Positions 32,103-40,267 of a stretch of DNA of 64,000 nucleotides are shown here, piece after piece; position 1 is the first letter of the stretch, and each line of letters starts with the position of its first letter. The translations under genes and the position numbers were made by a program. Source of the stretch: S015-6 sp964479535 (GTDB lineage Bacteria; Desulfobacterota; DSWW01); the NCBI GenBank assembly GCA_964479535.1, contig CAYZMM010000028.1:9237-73236 (forward strand), given 5' to 3'. Below the pieces are notes generated by a model. The model saw nothing but the letters and a program-made list of their open reading frames with translations. It was not told the DNA's origin and ran no database searches.

Positions 32103-34334
32103 ATGGACCTGGACCGAGAGCTGAATCCCCAGCAGAGAGAAGCGGTGCTTCACGCGGGAGGCCCCCTGCTGGTCCTTGCCGGCGCGGGGAGCGGGAAGAC
32201 CCGCGCCCTGACCTGCCGTATCGCCCACCTCGTGCTCCATCGCGGATTCGACCCCTGGAACATCCTGGCCATCACCTTCACGAACAAGGCCGCAGAGGAG
32301 ATGCGGCTTCGGGTGCAGCGGCTCCTGGGCATGGAAAAGACCGGCATCTGGATCGGCACCTTCCACGCGACCTGTGCCCGGATCCTGCGGCAGCACATCG
32401 AACGAATCGGCTATGGAGCCAACTTCGTGATCTACGACGGGGCCGATCAGATGCGCGTGATCAAGGCCTGTCTGAAGAGCCACGGGGTCGGCGCCAAGCA
32501 GATCCGGCCCGCGGCGGTCCAGAGTCTCCTGGACAAGGCGAAGAACCAGGGAATCGAGCCGGCCCACCTCGTTCCACGACAGTCTTCCATGGGCAGCATC
32601 CTGGAGGGGGTCGTTGCCGACTACGACCGCCGCCTTCGGGAGGCGAATGCCCTCGACTTCGGCGATCTGATTCTCCTGGCCCTGCAGCTGTTCGACGCGT
32701 GTCCCGACGTGCGGGCGAGATACCAGCAACGGTTCCGCTCCATTCTTGTGGACGAGTACCAGGACACGAACCGTGCCCAGCACCTGCTGCTTCAGAAGCT
32801 CATCTCGGAGGAAGGAGAGCTCTGCGTCGTGGGGGACGACGACCAGTCGATCTACCGCTGGCGCGGCGCGGAGGTGACCAACCTCCTGGCCTTCGAGAAG
32901 GATTTCCCGGGCACGCGCATCCTCACCCTCGAAGAGAACTACCGCTCCACCGGGAACATCCTCCGTGCGGCGGACGCGGTCGCCCGGGGAAACCCGGAGC
33001 GAAGAGAGAAACGGCTGTGGACCCGGAACGAGACGGGGGATCGGATTGTCTACCAGGAGTCGGCGAACGCGGACGAAGAGGCGGAATTCGTCGCCAGGGA
33101 GGTAGAACGACTGGTCACAGAGCAGGAGATCCCTTACAGGAACATCGGCGTCTTCTTCCGCACCAACAGCCAGTCCCGCACCTTCGAAGAGAAGTTCGTG
33201 CTCTTTCGCATTCCTCACGCCGTCATCGGATCCGTCCGCTTCTACGAGCGCGCAGAGGTGAAGGACCTGCTCGCCTATCTTCGATTTCTCTATAACCCGG
33301 ACGACTCGTTCAGCCTTCTTCGAATTCTCAATCAACCGCCGCGTGGGATCGGTCCGGCCTCGCAGGCCACCCTTCAGGACCACGCAGACACGCGGGGGAC
33401 GAGTCTCTGGGGGGCGATTGTGGACATCCTGGGGAGAGGGGGCGTCACCGGGGCGTTGCGGGGAAGGCTCAAGCGCTTTCACGACGTGATCCGAAGCCTG
33501 CAGGAAGACTGCGAGCAGGAGGCTTCTCCGGAGACGCTGCTCGAGGCCGTGATCAAGCAGACGGGATACAGGGACTTTCTCGAGGGAAGGGAGGATGGCG
33601 AGAGACGGATCGAAAATCTGGAGGAATTCGTCCGAACGGCAAGACAATTCCAGGCCATGGCGGACGAGATTCGCGGGAGGGAGATCCTGGGCGGCTTCCT
33701 TCAGAGGATCGCCCTCGTGAGCGACATCGACCAGTACGAGGACCGGGCGAACTGCGTCTCCCTCATGACCCTCCACTGCGCAAAAGGCCTGGAGTTCCCC
33801 GTCGTCTTCCTGGCGGGCATGGAGGACGGAGTGCTTCCGCATCAACGATCCTACGCGTCGCCTGAAGCCTTGGCCGAGGAGAGGCGCCTCTGCTATGTAG
33901 GCATGACCCGGGCCAAGAAGAAGCTGTACCTCTCACGGGCCTGCTTCCGGTCCTCCTACGGAGAGAGACAGTGGACGGAACCAAGCCCCTTTCTCGACTC
34001 GATCCCTCCGGAGCTGATCGACTTCCGGCGGGACGATCAACGGGGCACCGGGGCGAAGGAAGACGGTTTCTTCCTGGATGCTTTCGAGGACGGAGGACCC
34101 GCTCTCGACTATGGTGAGAGCCAGCTCGATCGTCCTCCCCTGCCCCCCATGCCCTCCTCGGGCAGGAAGCAGACCTTCCGCATCGGCGACAGGATCGAAC
34201 ACGAGTCTCTGGGGATCGGTACGGTTCGCAACGTGGAGGGGACGGGCTACAAGGAGAAGATCACGGTACAGTTCGCTGTGGGAAAGATCCGAAAGCTCAT
34301 GGCACAGGTTTCGCCCATCAAGAAGCTGTCCTGA
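32103..34334 (+). CDS. pcrA: UvrD/PcrA-type DNA helicase
   Basis: Superfamily 1 helicase of 743 residues. The N-terminus LNPQQREAVLHAGGPLLVLA leads into Walker A AGAGSGKT; Walker B is DEYQDTNRAQ, followed by GDDDQSIYRWRGA, LEENYRST and, later, LMTLHCAKGLEFPVVFLAG and VGMTRAKKKL. The C-terminal GDRIEHESLGIGTV and AQVSPIKKL match the PcrA/UvrD Tudor-like tail. It unwinds DNA in repair and replication-conflict resolution. I chose the MDLDREL start; 34 bp separate it from glmS. Confidence 0.95.
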   Translation: MDLDRELNPQQREAVLHAGGPLLVLAGAGSGKTRALTCRIAHLVLHRGFDPWNILAITFTNKAAEEMRLRVQRLLGMEKTGIWIGTFHATCARILRQHIERIGYGANFVIYDGADQMRVIKACLKSHGVGAKQIRPAAVQSLLDKAKNQGIEPAHLVPRQSSMGSILEGVVADYDRRLREANALDFGDLILLALQLFDACPDVRARYQQRFRSILVDEYQDTNRAQHLLLQKLISEEGELCVVGDDDQSIYRWRGAEVTNLLAFEKDFPGTRILTLEENYRSTGNILRAADAVARGNPERREKRLWTRNETGDRIVYQESANADEEAEFVAREVERLVTEQEIPYRNIGVFFRTNSQSRTFEEKFVLFRIPHAVIGSVRFYERAEVKDLLAYLRFLYNPDDSFSLLRILNQPPRGIGPASQATLQDHADTRGTSLWGAIVDILGRGGVTGALRGRLKRFHDVIRSLQEDCEQEASPETLLEAVIKQTGYRDFLEGREDGERRIENLEEFVRTARQFQAMADEIRGREILGGFLQRIALVSDIDQYEDRANCVSLMTLHCAKGLEFPVVFLAGMEDGVLPHQRSYASPEALAEERRLCYVGMTRAKKKLYLSRACFRSSYGERQWTEPSPFLDSIPPELIDFRRDDQRGTGAKEDGFFLDAFEDGGPALDYGESQLDRPPLPPMPSSGRKQTFRIGDRIEHESLGIGTVRNVEGTGYKEKITVQFAVGKIRKLMAQVSPIKKLS

Positions 34335-34352
34335 GTCCGGTACCCGCTCCCT

Positions 34353-35690
34353 TCAGCCTGCGAGCTTCTTCAGAGGCTCCAGCAGGCCTGCATCTTCCAG
34401 GGTCCTGCCGAAGACCACCTTCTCCGCGCCGGAGAGCAGCACGCGCTCGCCATCCGACCGCCTCACCATCTCACAGTTCACATGCAGTCTCACCGGGGCC
34501 ATCTCCGGGGCAGGATGATCCGAAAGAAAGGGGTTCTCCAGCCAGGCGTCGATGGACACGACGATCGTATCCTCCTGCCTCGCTCCTCCAAGATAGGCGC
34601 TCCGGCGGGAGACAACCGTCCGGTCATTCAGCAGAACGTGTTCGATGGGGATGACAGGCTTTTCAGGAAGAAGCCTTCGCTCTGCATAATCCTGGATCGT
34701 GCAGTAGCTGGCAAAGGAGAGGAGTCCGACGCCGTTGATGTCCCTGTCCGGGTCGATCGGATATTCGATCTCGAGCGGCTCCCGGGTGATCGATGAGAAG
34801 TGCGCGGGAGGAGGGCCGAAGCCGTCTTCCCGATCCGCCTTCTTGACCAGCACGTAGGAATCCGGCACTTCCGCCATCTTCGGGATACGGTCCAATCCTG
34901 GCTGAGCCGGTCTGGGGCGCTCCTGCCGGTCCGGACCTTCCCCCGCCTCGACGAAGAGGTTCGAGGTCCGGGCATAGGGAATGCCGAGTTCTTCCGCCTG
35001 CCTGCCGTCTTTCAGGGGGATCTTCTTCTCGGCGGGCCAGGAGGCCGGATAGAAGAAAGCGAATCCGTCCATCAGCGAGTTCCCGAAAGAGCCGAGGGTG
35101 TTGACGATGGTGAAGCGATCCTCCTCCCCGTAGGATGCCATGGGCGTCTGTCTCGGAAACTTGACTTCAACGTAGTAGAAGCTTGGATAGAGACGCTGGT
35201 TCTGTTCATCGACGAACCGCCTGCCCGGAACACCGGAGAGGCGATGGAGGTGCATCCAACGAATGTGGTTCAGAAGCTTCATAAAGGGCGTTTCCGAGAG
35301 GTTGCATCTCCCCAGGTGGTGCGCCGCCAACTCGAGGTCGACGTAGTAGGCCCCGTCTTCCCCCAGAAAGGCTTCGCCCTCCAGGCCGGCCTTCTTCGGG
35401 ACCGACCCGCTCGACGCACGGGCCTCTCCCCCGTCCGAATCCCGCGGAGCAAGGCGCTCCGACAGGAGCTTCACGGCTTCGTCTACCGTGCCCAGCCGGT
35501 CCACCTCCTCATCCGGGATGGTAATGCCGAAGACCCGCTCCAGTTCCGTCCTGAATTCCAGGTACTGCCAGGAGTCGCCGCCCAGGTCCTTCATCAGGTG
35601 TGCATCGCTCGCAACGGAGTCGGCGGGCAACTCCAGAATCTGTGCCAGGAGATCGGTGATTTGTTCCCTTCGTTGCTGACCCTTGTCCAT
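34353..35690 (-). CDS. Acyl carrier protein fused to LnmK-like acyltransferase/decarboxylase domain
   Basis: Protein of 445 residues. Residues 1-80 form an acyl carrier protein with the phosphopantetheine serine at S40 in DLGGDSWQYLEF. After a linker, residues 110-445 resemble the double-hotdog LnmK / Pnap_2097 group (FLGEDGAYYVDLELAAHHLG, ETPFMKLLNHIRW, GVGLLSFASYCTIQDYAERR, HVLLNDRTVVSRRSAYLGGA, LHVNCEMVRRSDGERVL). LnmK in leinamycin synthesis loads methylmalonyl units on an ACP and decarboxylates them to propionyl-ACP. Here carrier and enzyme are in one chain. No polyketide synthase is nearby, so the product is unknown. Confidence 0.72.
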   Translation of the reverse strand: MDKGQQRREQITDLLAQILELPADSVASDAHLMKDLGGDSWQYLEFRTELERVFGITIPDEEVDRLGTVDEAVKLLSERLAPRDSDGGEARASSGSVPKKAGLEGEAFLGEDGAYYVDLELAAHHLGRCNLSETPFMKLLNHIRWMHLHRLSGVPGRRFVDEQNQRLYPSFYYVEVKFPRQTPMASYGEEDRFTIVNTLGSFGNSLMDGFAFFYPASWPAEKKIPLKDGRQAEELGIPYARTSNLFVEAGEGPDRQERPRPAQPGLDRIPKMAEVPDSYVLVKKADREDGFGPPPAHFSSITREPLEIEYPIDPDRDINGVGLLSFASYCTIQDYAERRLLPEKPVIPIEHVLLNDRTVVSRRSAYLGGARQEDTIVVSIDAWLENPFLSDHPAPEMAPVRLHVNCEMVRRSDGERVLLSGAEKVVFGRTLEDAGLLEPLKKLAG

Positions 35691-35832
35691 GAGCCGGGAT
35701 CCTCCGTGTCACACGACCCAAAAAGCGCAGGCAAAACGGGCCTTTCCCCAGACCCGACTGCCTTCTTCTTCGTCCTGATCACGTCCAGACTTTAATTTGA
35801 ACCATAAGGGGCTCTTTTGCAACCGCGGCACG

Positions 35833-35862
35833 TTGACAAGGGCCGATTGCCTTATTCATTAT
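35833..35862 (+). promoter_or_regulatory. Promoter of smpB
   Basis: TTGACA (35833-35838), 18-bp spacer, CATTAT (35857-35862). The -10 overlaps an in-frame upstream ATG at 35861, which is one reason to place the smpB start further downstream. Confidence 0.55.
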
Positions 35863-35917
35863 GTTGCAGGCCCTTCGACAAGGCCCTTACCGGGACCCGG
35901 AAGAGGAGGAAGCTCGC

Positions 35918-36388
35918 TTGAAACAGGGTGGGACCAAGATCATCGCCCGGAACAAGAAGGCCCGTCACGACTATGAAATCCTTTCCACCTACGAGGCAGG
36001 GCTGGTACTTCTCGGTACGGAGATCAAGTCGATCCGTGAGGGCAAGGTCCAGCTGAAGGACGGATTCGCCCGAATCGAGGGCAACGAGGCCTTTCTCCAC
36101 GAGGTGTACATTTCCCCTTATCCGAACGCAGGCCCCTTCAATCATGATCCAACCCGAACCAGGAAGCTGCTCCTCCACAAGAGGGAGATCCGGAGGCTCT
36201 ACGGAAAGGTCCAGGAAAAGGGCCTGTCCCTGGTCCCTATCAGCCTGTACCTGAAGAACAGCCGGGCCAAGGTCGAACTCGGGCTTGCAAGAGGAAAGCG
36301 CAAGTACGAGAAGAGGGAGGCCATCAAGAGGCAGGATGCCAAGCGGGAGATCCAGCGTAGCCTTCGGGAGCGGAGCAAGGAGTCTTGA
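35918..36388 (+). CDS. smpB: SsrA-binding protein SmpB (TTG start)
   Basis: Protein of 156 residues that binds tmRNA and rescues stalled ribosomes. KIIARNKKARHDYEI, GTEIKSIREGKVQLKD and NHDPTRTRKLLLHKREI are family signatures. I chose a TTG start because a strong GGAGGAAG lies 6 bp upstream, the length then matches the family, and the predicted promoter -10 overlaps the alternative ATG at 35861. The tmRNA gene itself is not in the following intergenic space. Confidence 0.93.
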   Translation: MKQGGTKIIARNKKARHDYEILSTYEAGLVLLGTEIKSIREGKVQLKDGFARIEGNEAFLHEVYISPYPNAGPFNHDPTRTRKLLLHKREIRRLYGKVQEKGLSLVPISLYLKNSRAKVELGLARGKRKYEKREAIKRQDAKREIQRSLRERSKES

Positions 36389-36829
36389 GAGTTCTTTACA
36401 CCTTTACGAGTACAAGAACAGAAGCCGGCCCGTTCGCAGGAGCCTTCCCCGGTTCCCACGAACGACCCGGCTTCAAGCAAGGGTGAAATAGGTTGACTTA
36501 CCACGAAGATTATAGCAATAACGATGCCATCGCGTTCCCCTATCGGGATTCGGAATCCTTGAGCATGAACAATGGGTCTTTCCAGGTCGCCGACTGTGTC
36601 GGCACCACCTGCCGAACCCTTCGGGATCAGGATTTAAATAACAAATTCAATGGATTGAATTAGAAGCAGGCCGGATGCTCGCGGGTCGGAAATTTGACAC
36701 GACTGCATCCGGGATTCGCGAAGCAACCGCGACCGGTCCTTCAACCGGTCTTCCGGGCACCTGAACCCGCGATTTGCAGGTGCGGTTTTTGCACGAAATG
36801 CCGTTTTTGCACCAAAACAAGGGGGGAAT
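36389..36829. other. Gene-poor region with hairpins and a possible 56-codon reading frame
   Basis: Contents: a long imperfect hairpin at 36421-36474 (GAAGCCGG...CCGGCTTC, 14 of 16 pairs), a perfect 7-bp hairpin GACCGGT/ACCGGTC near 36731-36750, and a tandem repeat at 36782-36817. A TTG-started frame (36493-36663, 56 residues, containing TYHEDYSNNDAIAF) has protein-like composition, but I cannot assign it and its ribosome-binding site is poor. No tmRNA signature was found. Confidence 0.45.
36782..36817 (+). repeat. 18-bp tandem repeat of a TGCNGTTTTTGCAC box
   Basis: GCGGTTTTTGCACGAAAT is followed directly by GCCGTTTTTGCACCAAAA (36782-36799, 36800-36817). A related box lies on the minus strand at 38686-38700. 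The pair ends 12 bp before the sigma-54 activator stop codon and may be a protein-binding site. Confidence 0.7.
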
Positions 36830-38620
36830 CTACCGGATTCCATACCGCTTCATCTTCTCGTAGAGGGTGCGGATAGGAACCTCAAGAAGCTTGGAAGCGT
36901 CCTTCCTCTTTCCGCTGCAAGCCCTCAGGGCACGTTCGATCGCCTCCCTCTCCATCTCCTTCAGGGGCTTCACGTCCATTTCCAGTGGCTGGTCCAGCCC
37001 CTTTTCCGCAGCCTCCCTGGCCGGCTGCGGCTCTTCCATGAAGAGCTCCGGCTTGTACCGGAAGTCCTCGACCTCGATTTCCTCCTTCTGGGCGATGACA
37101 CACGCGTTCTTGAGCGTGTTCTCCAGCTCCCGCACGTTTCCGGGCCAGCTGTAGGAGAGGAGGAGCCTTTTCGCCTCCTGGGAGAGCCCCCTCCGTTGAA
37201 TCCCGGTCTCCTGGGAGAACTCCCTCAGGAAATGCTCCGTCAGCAGCAGGATGTCGTCTTTCCTTTCCCTCAGAGGGGAAAGCTCAATGGTGACCCCGTT
37301 CAATCGGTAGTAGAGATCCTCACGGAAACCACCCTCCTGCACGGCCAGCTTCAAGTCCCTGTTCGTTGCCGAGATGATGCGCACGTCGACCCGGATGACC
37401 TTCTTCCCTCCCACAGGCCGGATCTCCCCTTCCTGGATCGCCCGCAGCAGCTTCGCCTGCATGCTCGGGCTCATGTCCCCGATCTCGTCGAGAAAGAGGG
37501 TTCCCTGGTCCGCCTCCTCGAACAGGCCCTTCCGGTCCTGAAGTGCACCCGTGAAGGACCCCTTCACGTGCCCGAACAGCTCGCTCTCGAGGAGAGCGTC
37601 GGTCAGGGCAGAGCAGTTCTGAATGATGAAGGCCTTGTCCCGGCGAGGCCCATTGTAATGAATCGCCTTGGCGACCAGTTCCTTGCCCGTGCCGCTGTCC
37701 CCCTCGATCAGAATCGGCACATTGAAGTCGGTGACCTTGTCCATCAGCCGAAAGACTTCCTGCATCTGGCGGGACTTGCCCACGATCTTCTCGTAGTTGT
37801 ATTTCAGCTTCAGTTCGCTCAGCTCCGAGGCAAGCCTCCTCTGCACTTCCTCCAGCTGCGTGCTCTTCTCGTTGTACGCCTTTTCCAGCTGTCTGCTGTA
37901 TTCCTCCAGCTTCCCCTTGGCCTGCTCCAACTGCCGCGTCCGACTGGCGATCCGCGTCTCGAGGGTCAGGTTGTGCTGCTCGATCTCGCTTTTCGCGTCC
38001 GCCAGCGCCTTCTGATGTCTTCTGAGCACGTCCGAGAAGTAGCCGGCGTAGAAGGCGATCGAGAAGAAACAGAAGAAGAGGAAGAACAGAATGATGCTGA
38101 GCCTCTCGAGCTGTACCGGGGCGTCCCCGTAAGAGGGCAGGAGCCCGCTGTACTCCAGACCGCATAGGAAAGCGTAGGCCAGACAGCTGCCTGTCGATAC
38201 GAGATACCCGGACCATGGAGAAATCAGGATGGAGTAGAACGGAACGGGCAGCACATAGAGAAGGGCCAGGACCGGGGTATTCGCCCCCCCGAGAAAGTGA
38301 ATCAGCACGGTGAAGAAGACGATATCGGTGACCGCCACCATCACATAGAGCCGGCGAAGAAGAATCCCCCTGTTGAGCAGGGCGATGTAGCCGGCGTTGA
38401 TGAGAGCGAACAGGAGCAGCCCACTGATCATCTCACTCTTCGGCACGTTCAGGTAACCGAAGACCCCGACGAACTGCAGGAAGAGGTATCCGCACAGAAC
38501 GAGTACGAGAACGTAGACCTTCAGATAGATCTCGATCTTCAGCAACCGGGTCCGGTCTGAAAGCTCGGGGCTCTCCAGGGACTTCTTCAGCCCCGACATC
38601 ACTTCGTAGCGTTCCAGCAT
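36830..38620 (-). CDS. Membrane-anchored sigma-54-dependent transcriptional activator
   Basis: Protein of 596 residues. The N-terminal 200 or so residues form about five or six transmembrane helices (KVYVLVLVLCGYLFLQFVG and others). A coiled coil (about 215-300, TRQLEQAKGKLEEYSRQLE) leads to the AAA+ domain: Walker A GDSGTGKE, the sigma-54 contact loop GSFTGA (usually GAFTGA), and Walker B TLFLDEIGD. A Fis-type helix-turn-helix ends the protein (KDASKLLEVPIRTLYEKMKRYG). There is no receiver domain, so the membrane part probably senses the signal directly. I chose the MLERYEV start after a GGAGAAG site. Confidence 0.9.
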   Translation of the reverse strand: MLERYEVMSGLKKSLESPELSDRTRLLKIEIYLKVYVLVLVLCGYLFLQFVGVFGYLNVPKSEMISGLLLFALINAGYIALLNRGILLRRLYVMVAVTDIVFFTVLIHFLGGANTPVLALLYVLPVPFYSILISPWSGYLVSTGSCLAYAFLCGLEYSGLLPSYGDAPVQLERLSIILFFLFFCFFSIAFYAGYFSDVLRRHQKALADAKSEIEQHNLTLETRIASRTRQLEQAKGKLEEYSRQLEKAYNEKSTQLEEVQRRLASELSELKLKYNYEKIVGKSRQMQEVFRLMDKVTDFNVPILIEGDSGTGKELVAKAIHYNGPRRDKAFIIQNCSALTDALLESELFGHVKGSFTGALQDRKGLFEEADQGTLFLDEIGDMSPSMQAKLLRAIQEGEIRPVGGKKVIRVDVRIISATNRDLKLAVQEGGFREDLYYRLNGVTIELSPLRERKDDILLLTEHFLREFSQETGIQRRGLSQEAKRLLLSYSWPGNVRELENTLKNACVIAQKEEIEVEDFRYKPELFMEEPQPAREAAEKGLDQPLEMDVKPLKEMEREAIERALRACSGKRKDASKLLEVPIRTLYEKMKRYGIR

Positions 38621-38685
38621 GTGATTCTTCTCCGGGCCGTTTCTGCATTTCCTGCCCTTTTCAGGATAACAGACAGGCGGGAAAG

Positions 38686-38700
38686 TGCAAAATCTGCATT
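38686..38700 (-). promoter_or_regulatory. TGCAGATTTTGCAC box upstream of the sigma-54 activator gene
   Basis: Plus-strand GTGCAAAATCTGCAT, centred in a roughly palindromic stretch (GGAAA...TTTTCC), lies 66-80 bp upstream of the activator start. It resembles the two boxes at 36782-36817 and may be an autoregulatory site. Confidence 0.4.
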
Positions 38701-38786
38701 TTTCCGGCTTGTCAGGGGCTTTGAAAAGCAGATGCAGTGGAGAAGCGGGATAAGGAGAGGCGCCGGATTGCAGCACCGGAGGGAAT

Positions 38787-39860
38787 TCAGGAAAAACTCA
38801 GCATTCTTTCGAGGGCGATCCTGGCCAGCTCTTTGATGCGTGGATCCACATGCACCCGGTTGACCTCACCGATTTCATCCAGGGTCCAGAGCAGTTTGGC
38901 CGGCTCGATTCGAAACATGTTCGGGCAGAGAGAGCGGAAGACCTCGAAAATCCTCTTGTCGGGGTGTTCCACCGCCAGGCGGTTCACCAGGTTGATCTCG
39001 GTTCCGATGTACACGCGGCTCCCGGCAGGCGCTTCCCGGACGTATCGGCAGATGAACTCCGTGGACCCCGCCGCATCGGCCGCCTCCACCACCTCCACGG
39101 GACATTCCGGATGGACCACGACCTTTGCCTCCGGGTCCTCCTCCCGAATACGTCGGACGTGCTCTGGACGAAAATCGGTGTGTACGTGGCAGAAGCCTTT
39201 CCAGAGGATCAGAGTCGCATCTCGAATCCGGTCTTCCATTCCAGGCTCCGCGGGGGAACGTTCCGGATCCCACAACAGAATCTCCTTCTCGGGAATGCCC
39301 GCCTGCCTGGCCGTGTTTCTGCCGAGATTCTCGTCCGGAAAGAAGAAAATCTTACCACCCCGGTCCCAGGCCCATTCGAAGGCGGACCGGGTGTTGGAGG
39401 ACGTGCAGACGGCGCCCTCCCGTTCTCCGCAAAACGCCTTCAGATCGGAACCCGAGTTCATGTACGTGAGAGGAATCACCTTTTCGCCGGTGGCCGCTGC
39501 CTCTGAGACGCGATCCCAGGCCGCCTGAACAGAGGCCATGTCCGCCATGTCCGCGAGAGGGCATCCGGACTTCGGGTCGGGATGTTGAACCCGCTGATGC
39601 TCTCTTCGAAGAATTTCTGCGCTCTCCGCCATGAAGCGAACCCCACAGAAGACGATGAACTCACCCTCCTCCTGGGCAGCGGCGAGACGGGAAAGGCCGA
39701 GGGAATCCCCCACATGGTCGGCAAAATCGATCACTTCCTGTCGCTGATAGTGATGTCCAAGAACGACGAGCCGCCTTCCGAGCTCATCCTTTCGTTTCCG
39801 GATCCTGCTGCTCGTCTCCTCCGGATCCATCCTGCGATAAGAATCGGGTAACAGGTCCAC
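38787..39860 (-). CDS. nadA: Quinolinate synthase
   Basis: Protein of 357 residues of the NadA family, which condenses iminoaspartate with dihydroxyacetone phosphate using a [4Fe-4S] cluster. The cluster cysteines are visible in VFCGVRFMAESAEIL, HPECPVEVV and SLCPNMFRI. LGHHYQRQEVIDFADHVGDS and TYMNSGSDLKAFCGE are family blocks. I used the GTG start (GTG GAC CTG) because a GGGAGTGAAG site precedes it; an ATG at 39830 is an alternative. No nadB or nadC is adjacent. Confidence 0.95.
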   Translation of the reverse strand: MDLLPDSYRRMDPEETSSRIRKRKDELGRRLVVLGHHYQRQEVIDFADHVGDSLGLSRLAAAQEEGEFIVFCGVRFMAESAEILRREHQRVQHPDPKSGCPLADMADMASVQAAWDRVSEAAATGEKVIPLTYMNSGSDLKAFCGEREGAVCTSSNTRSAFEWAWDRGGKIFFFPDENLGRNTARQAGIPEKEILLWDPERSPAEPGMEDRIRDATLILWKGFCHVHTDFRPEHVRRIREEDPEAKVVVHPECPVEVVEAADAAGSTEFICRYVREAPAGSRVYIGTEINLVNRLAVEHPDKRIFEVFRSLCPNMFRIEPAKLLWTLDEIGEVNRVHVDPRIKELARIALERMLSFS

Positions 39861-39950
39861 AGAGCTTCACTCCCTACGAAGAACCTCGGAAAGGGCCCAT
39901 CCATCCCTTTCCCCCTTGATGTGCCTCGGAACGTCTTCAGGGGCGTCAGA

Positions 39951-40172
39951 TTACTCTTCCCCAGGGGGTCCGTTGCCGGCCGGGTCGGCGTCCTCGTCCT
40001 CTTCGATCAGGTCGTAGATCCGCTCGACCCTCTCCTGCAGATCCACGACGCGTTTCCGCAATCGTGCAATCCGCTTCTCGAAGGGCTGGGTCAAACCGGA
40101 AAGCATGAACTCGATCCGTTCGTCGATCCAGCTCTCGATGACCGCCTTTTGGTTTTTCTCCGACTTTCGCAT
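39951..40172 (-). CDS. Small coiled-coil hypothetical protein
   Basis: Seventy-three residues, mostly one long charged helix (QPFEKRIARLRKRVVDLQER) ending in an acidic Glu/Asp/Pro tail. It lies between recJ and nadA on the same strand, 95 bp after recJ. The size and shape suggest a small scaffold or a DNA- or membrane-associated protein. I recognise no family, and the start context is modest. Confidence 0.5.
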   Translation of the reverse strand: MRKSEKNQKAVIESWIDERIEFMLSGLTQPFEKRIARLRKRVVDLQERVERIYDLIEEDEDADPAGNGPPGEE

Positions 40173-40267
40173 CCCGGCAAACCCTGCACGGATATGACCT
40201 TCTCTTCACTTTACGCATCGTCTTCCGGAAGTCAAACAGAACGGTCCCAAGCCGGCAGGAAGGCCGG

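Noticed and set aside
31077..33845. A very long open frame (922 codons) on the minus strand over glmS and pcrA.
   Set aside because: It lies opposite two clearly identified genes, has no protein-like domains, and is a usual by-product of high GC third positions.
36778..36795. A sigma-54 promoter-like match (GG, 10 bases, GC in AGGTGCGGTTTTTGCAC).
   Set aside because: It would transcribe into the 3' end of the opposite-strand activator gene, and the neighbouring copies of the same box lack the GG, so the match is probably by chance.
36389..36829. tmRNA gene expected near smpB.
   Set aside because: No alanine-like acceptor ends, no tag reading frame and no GGATTCGAC 3' motif were seen in this space.
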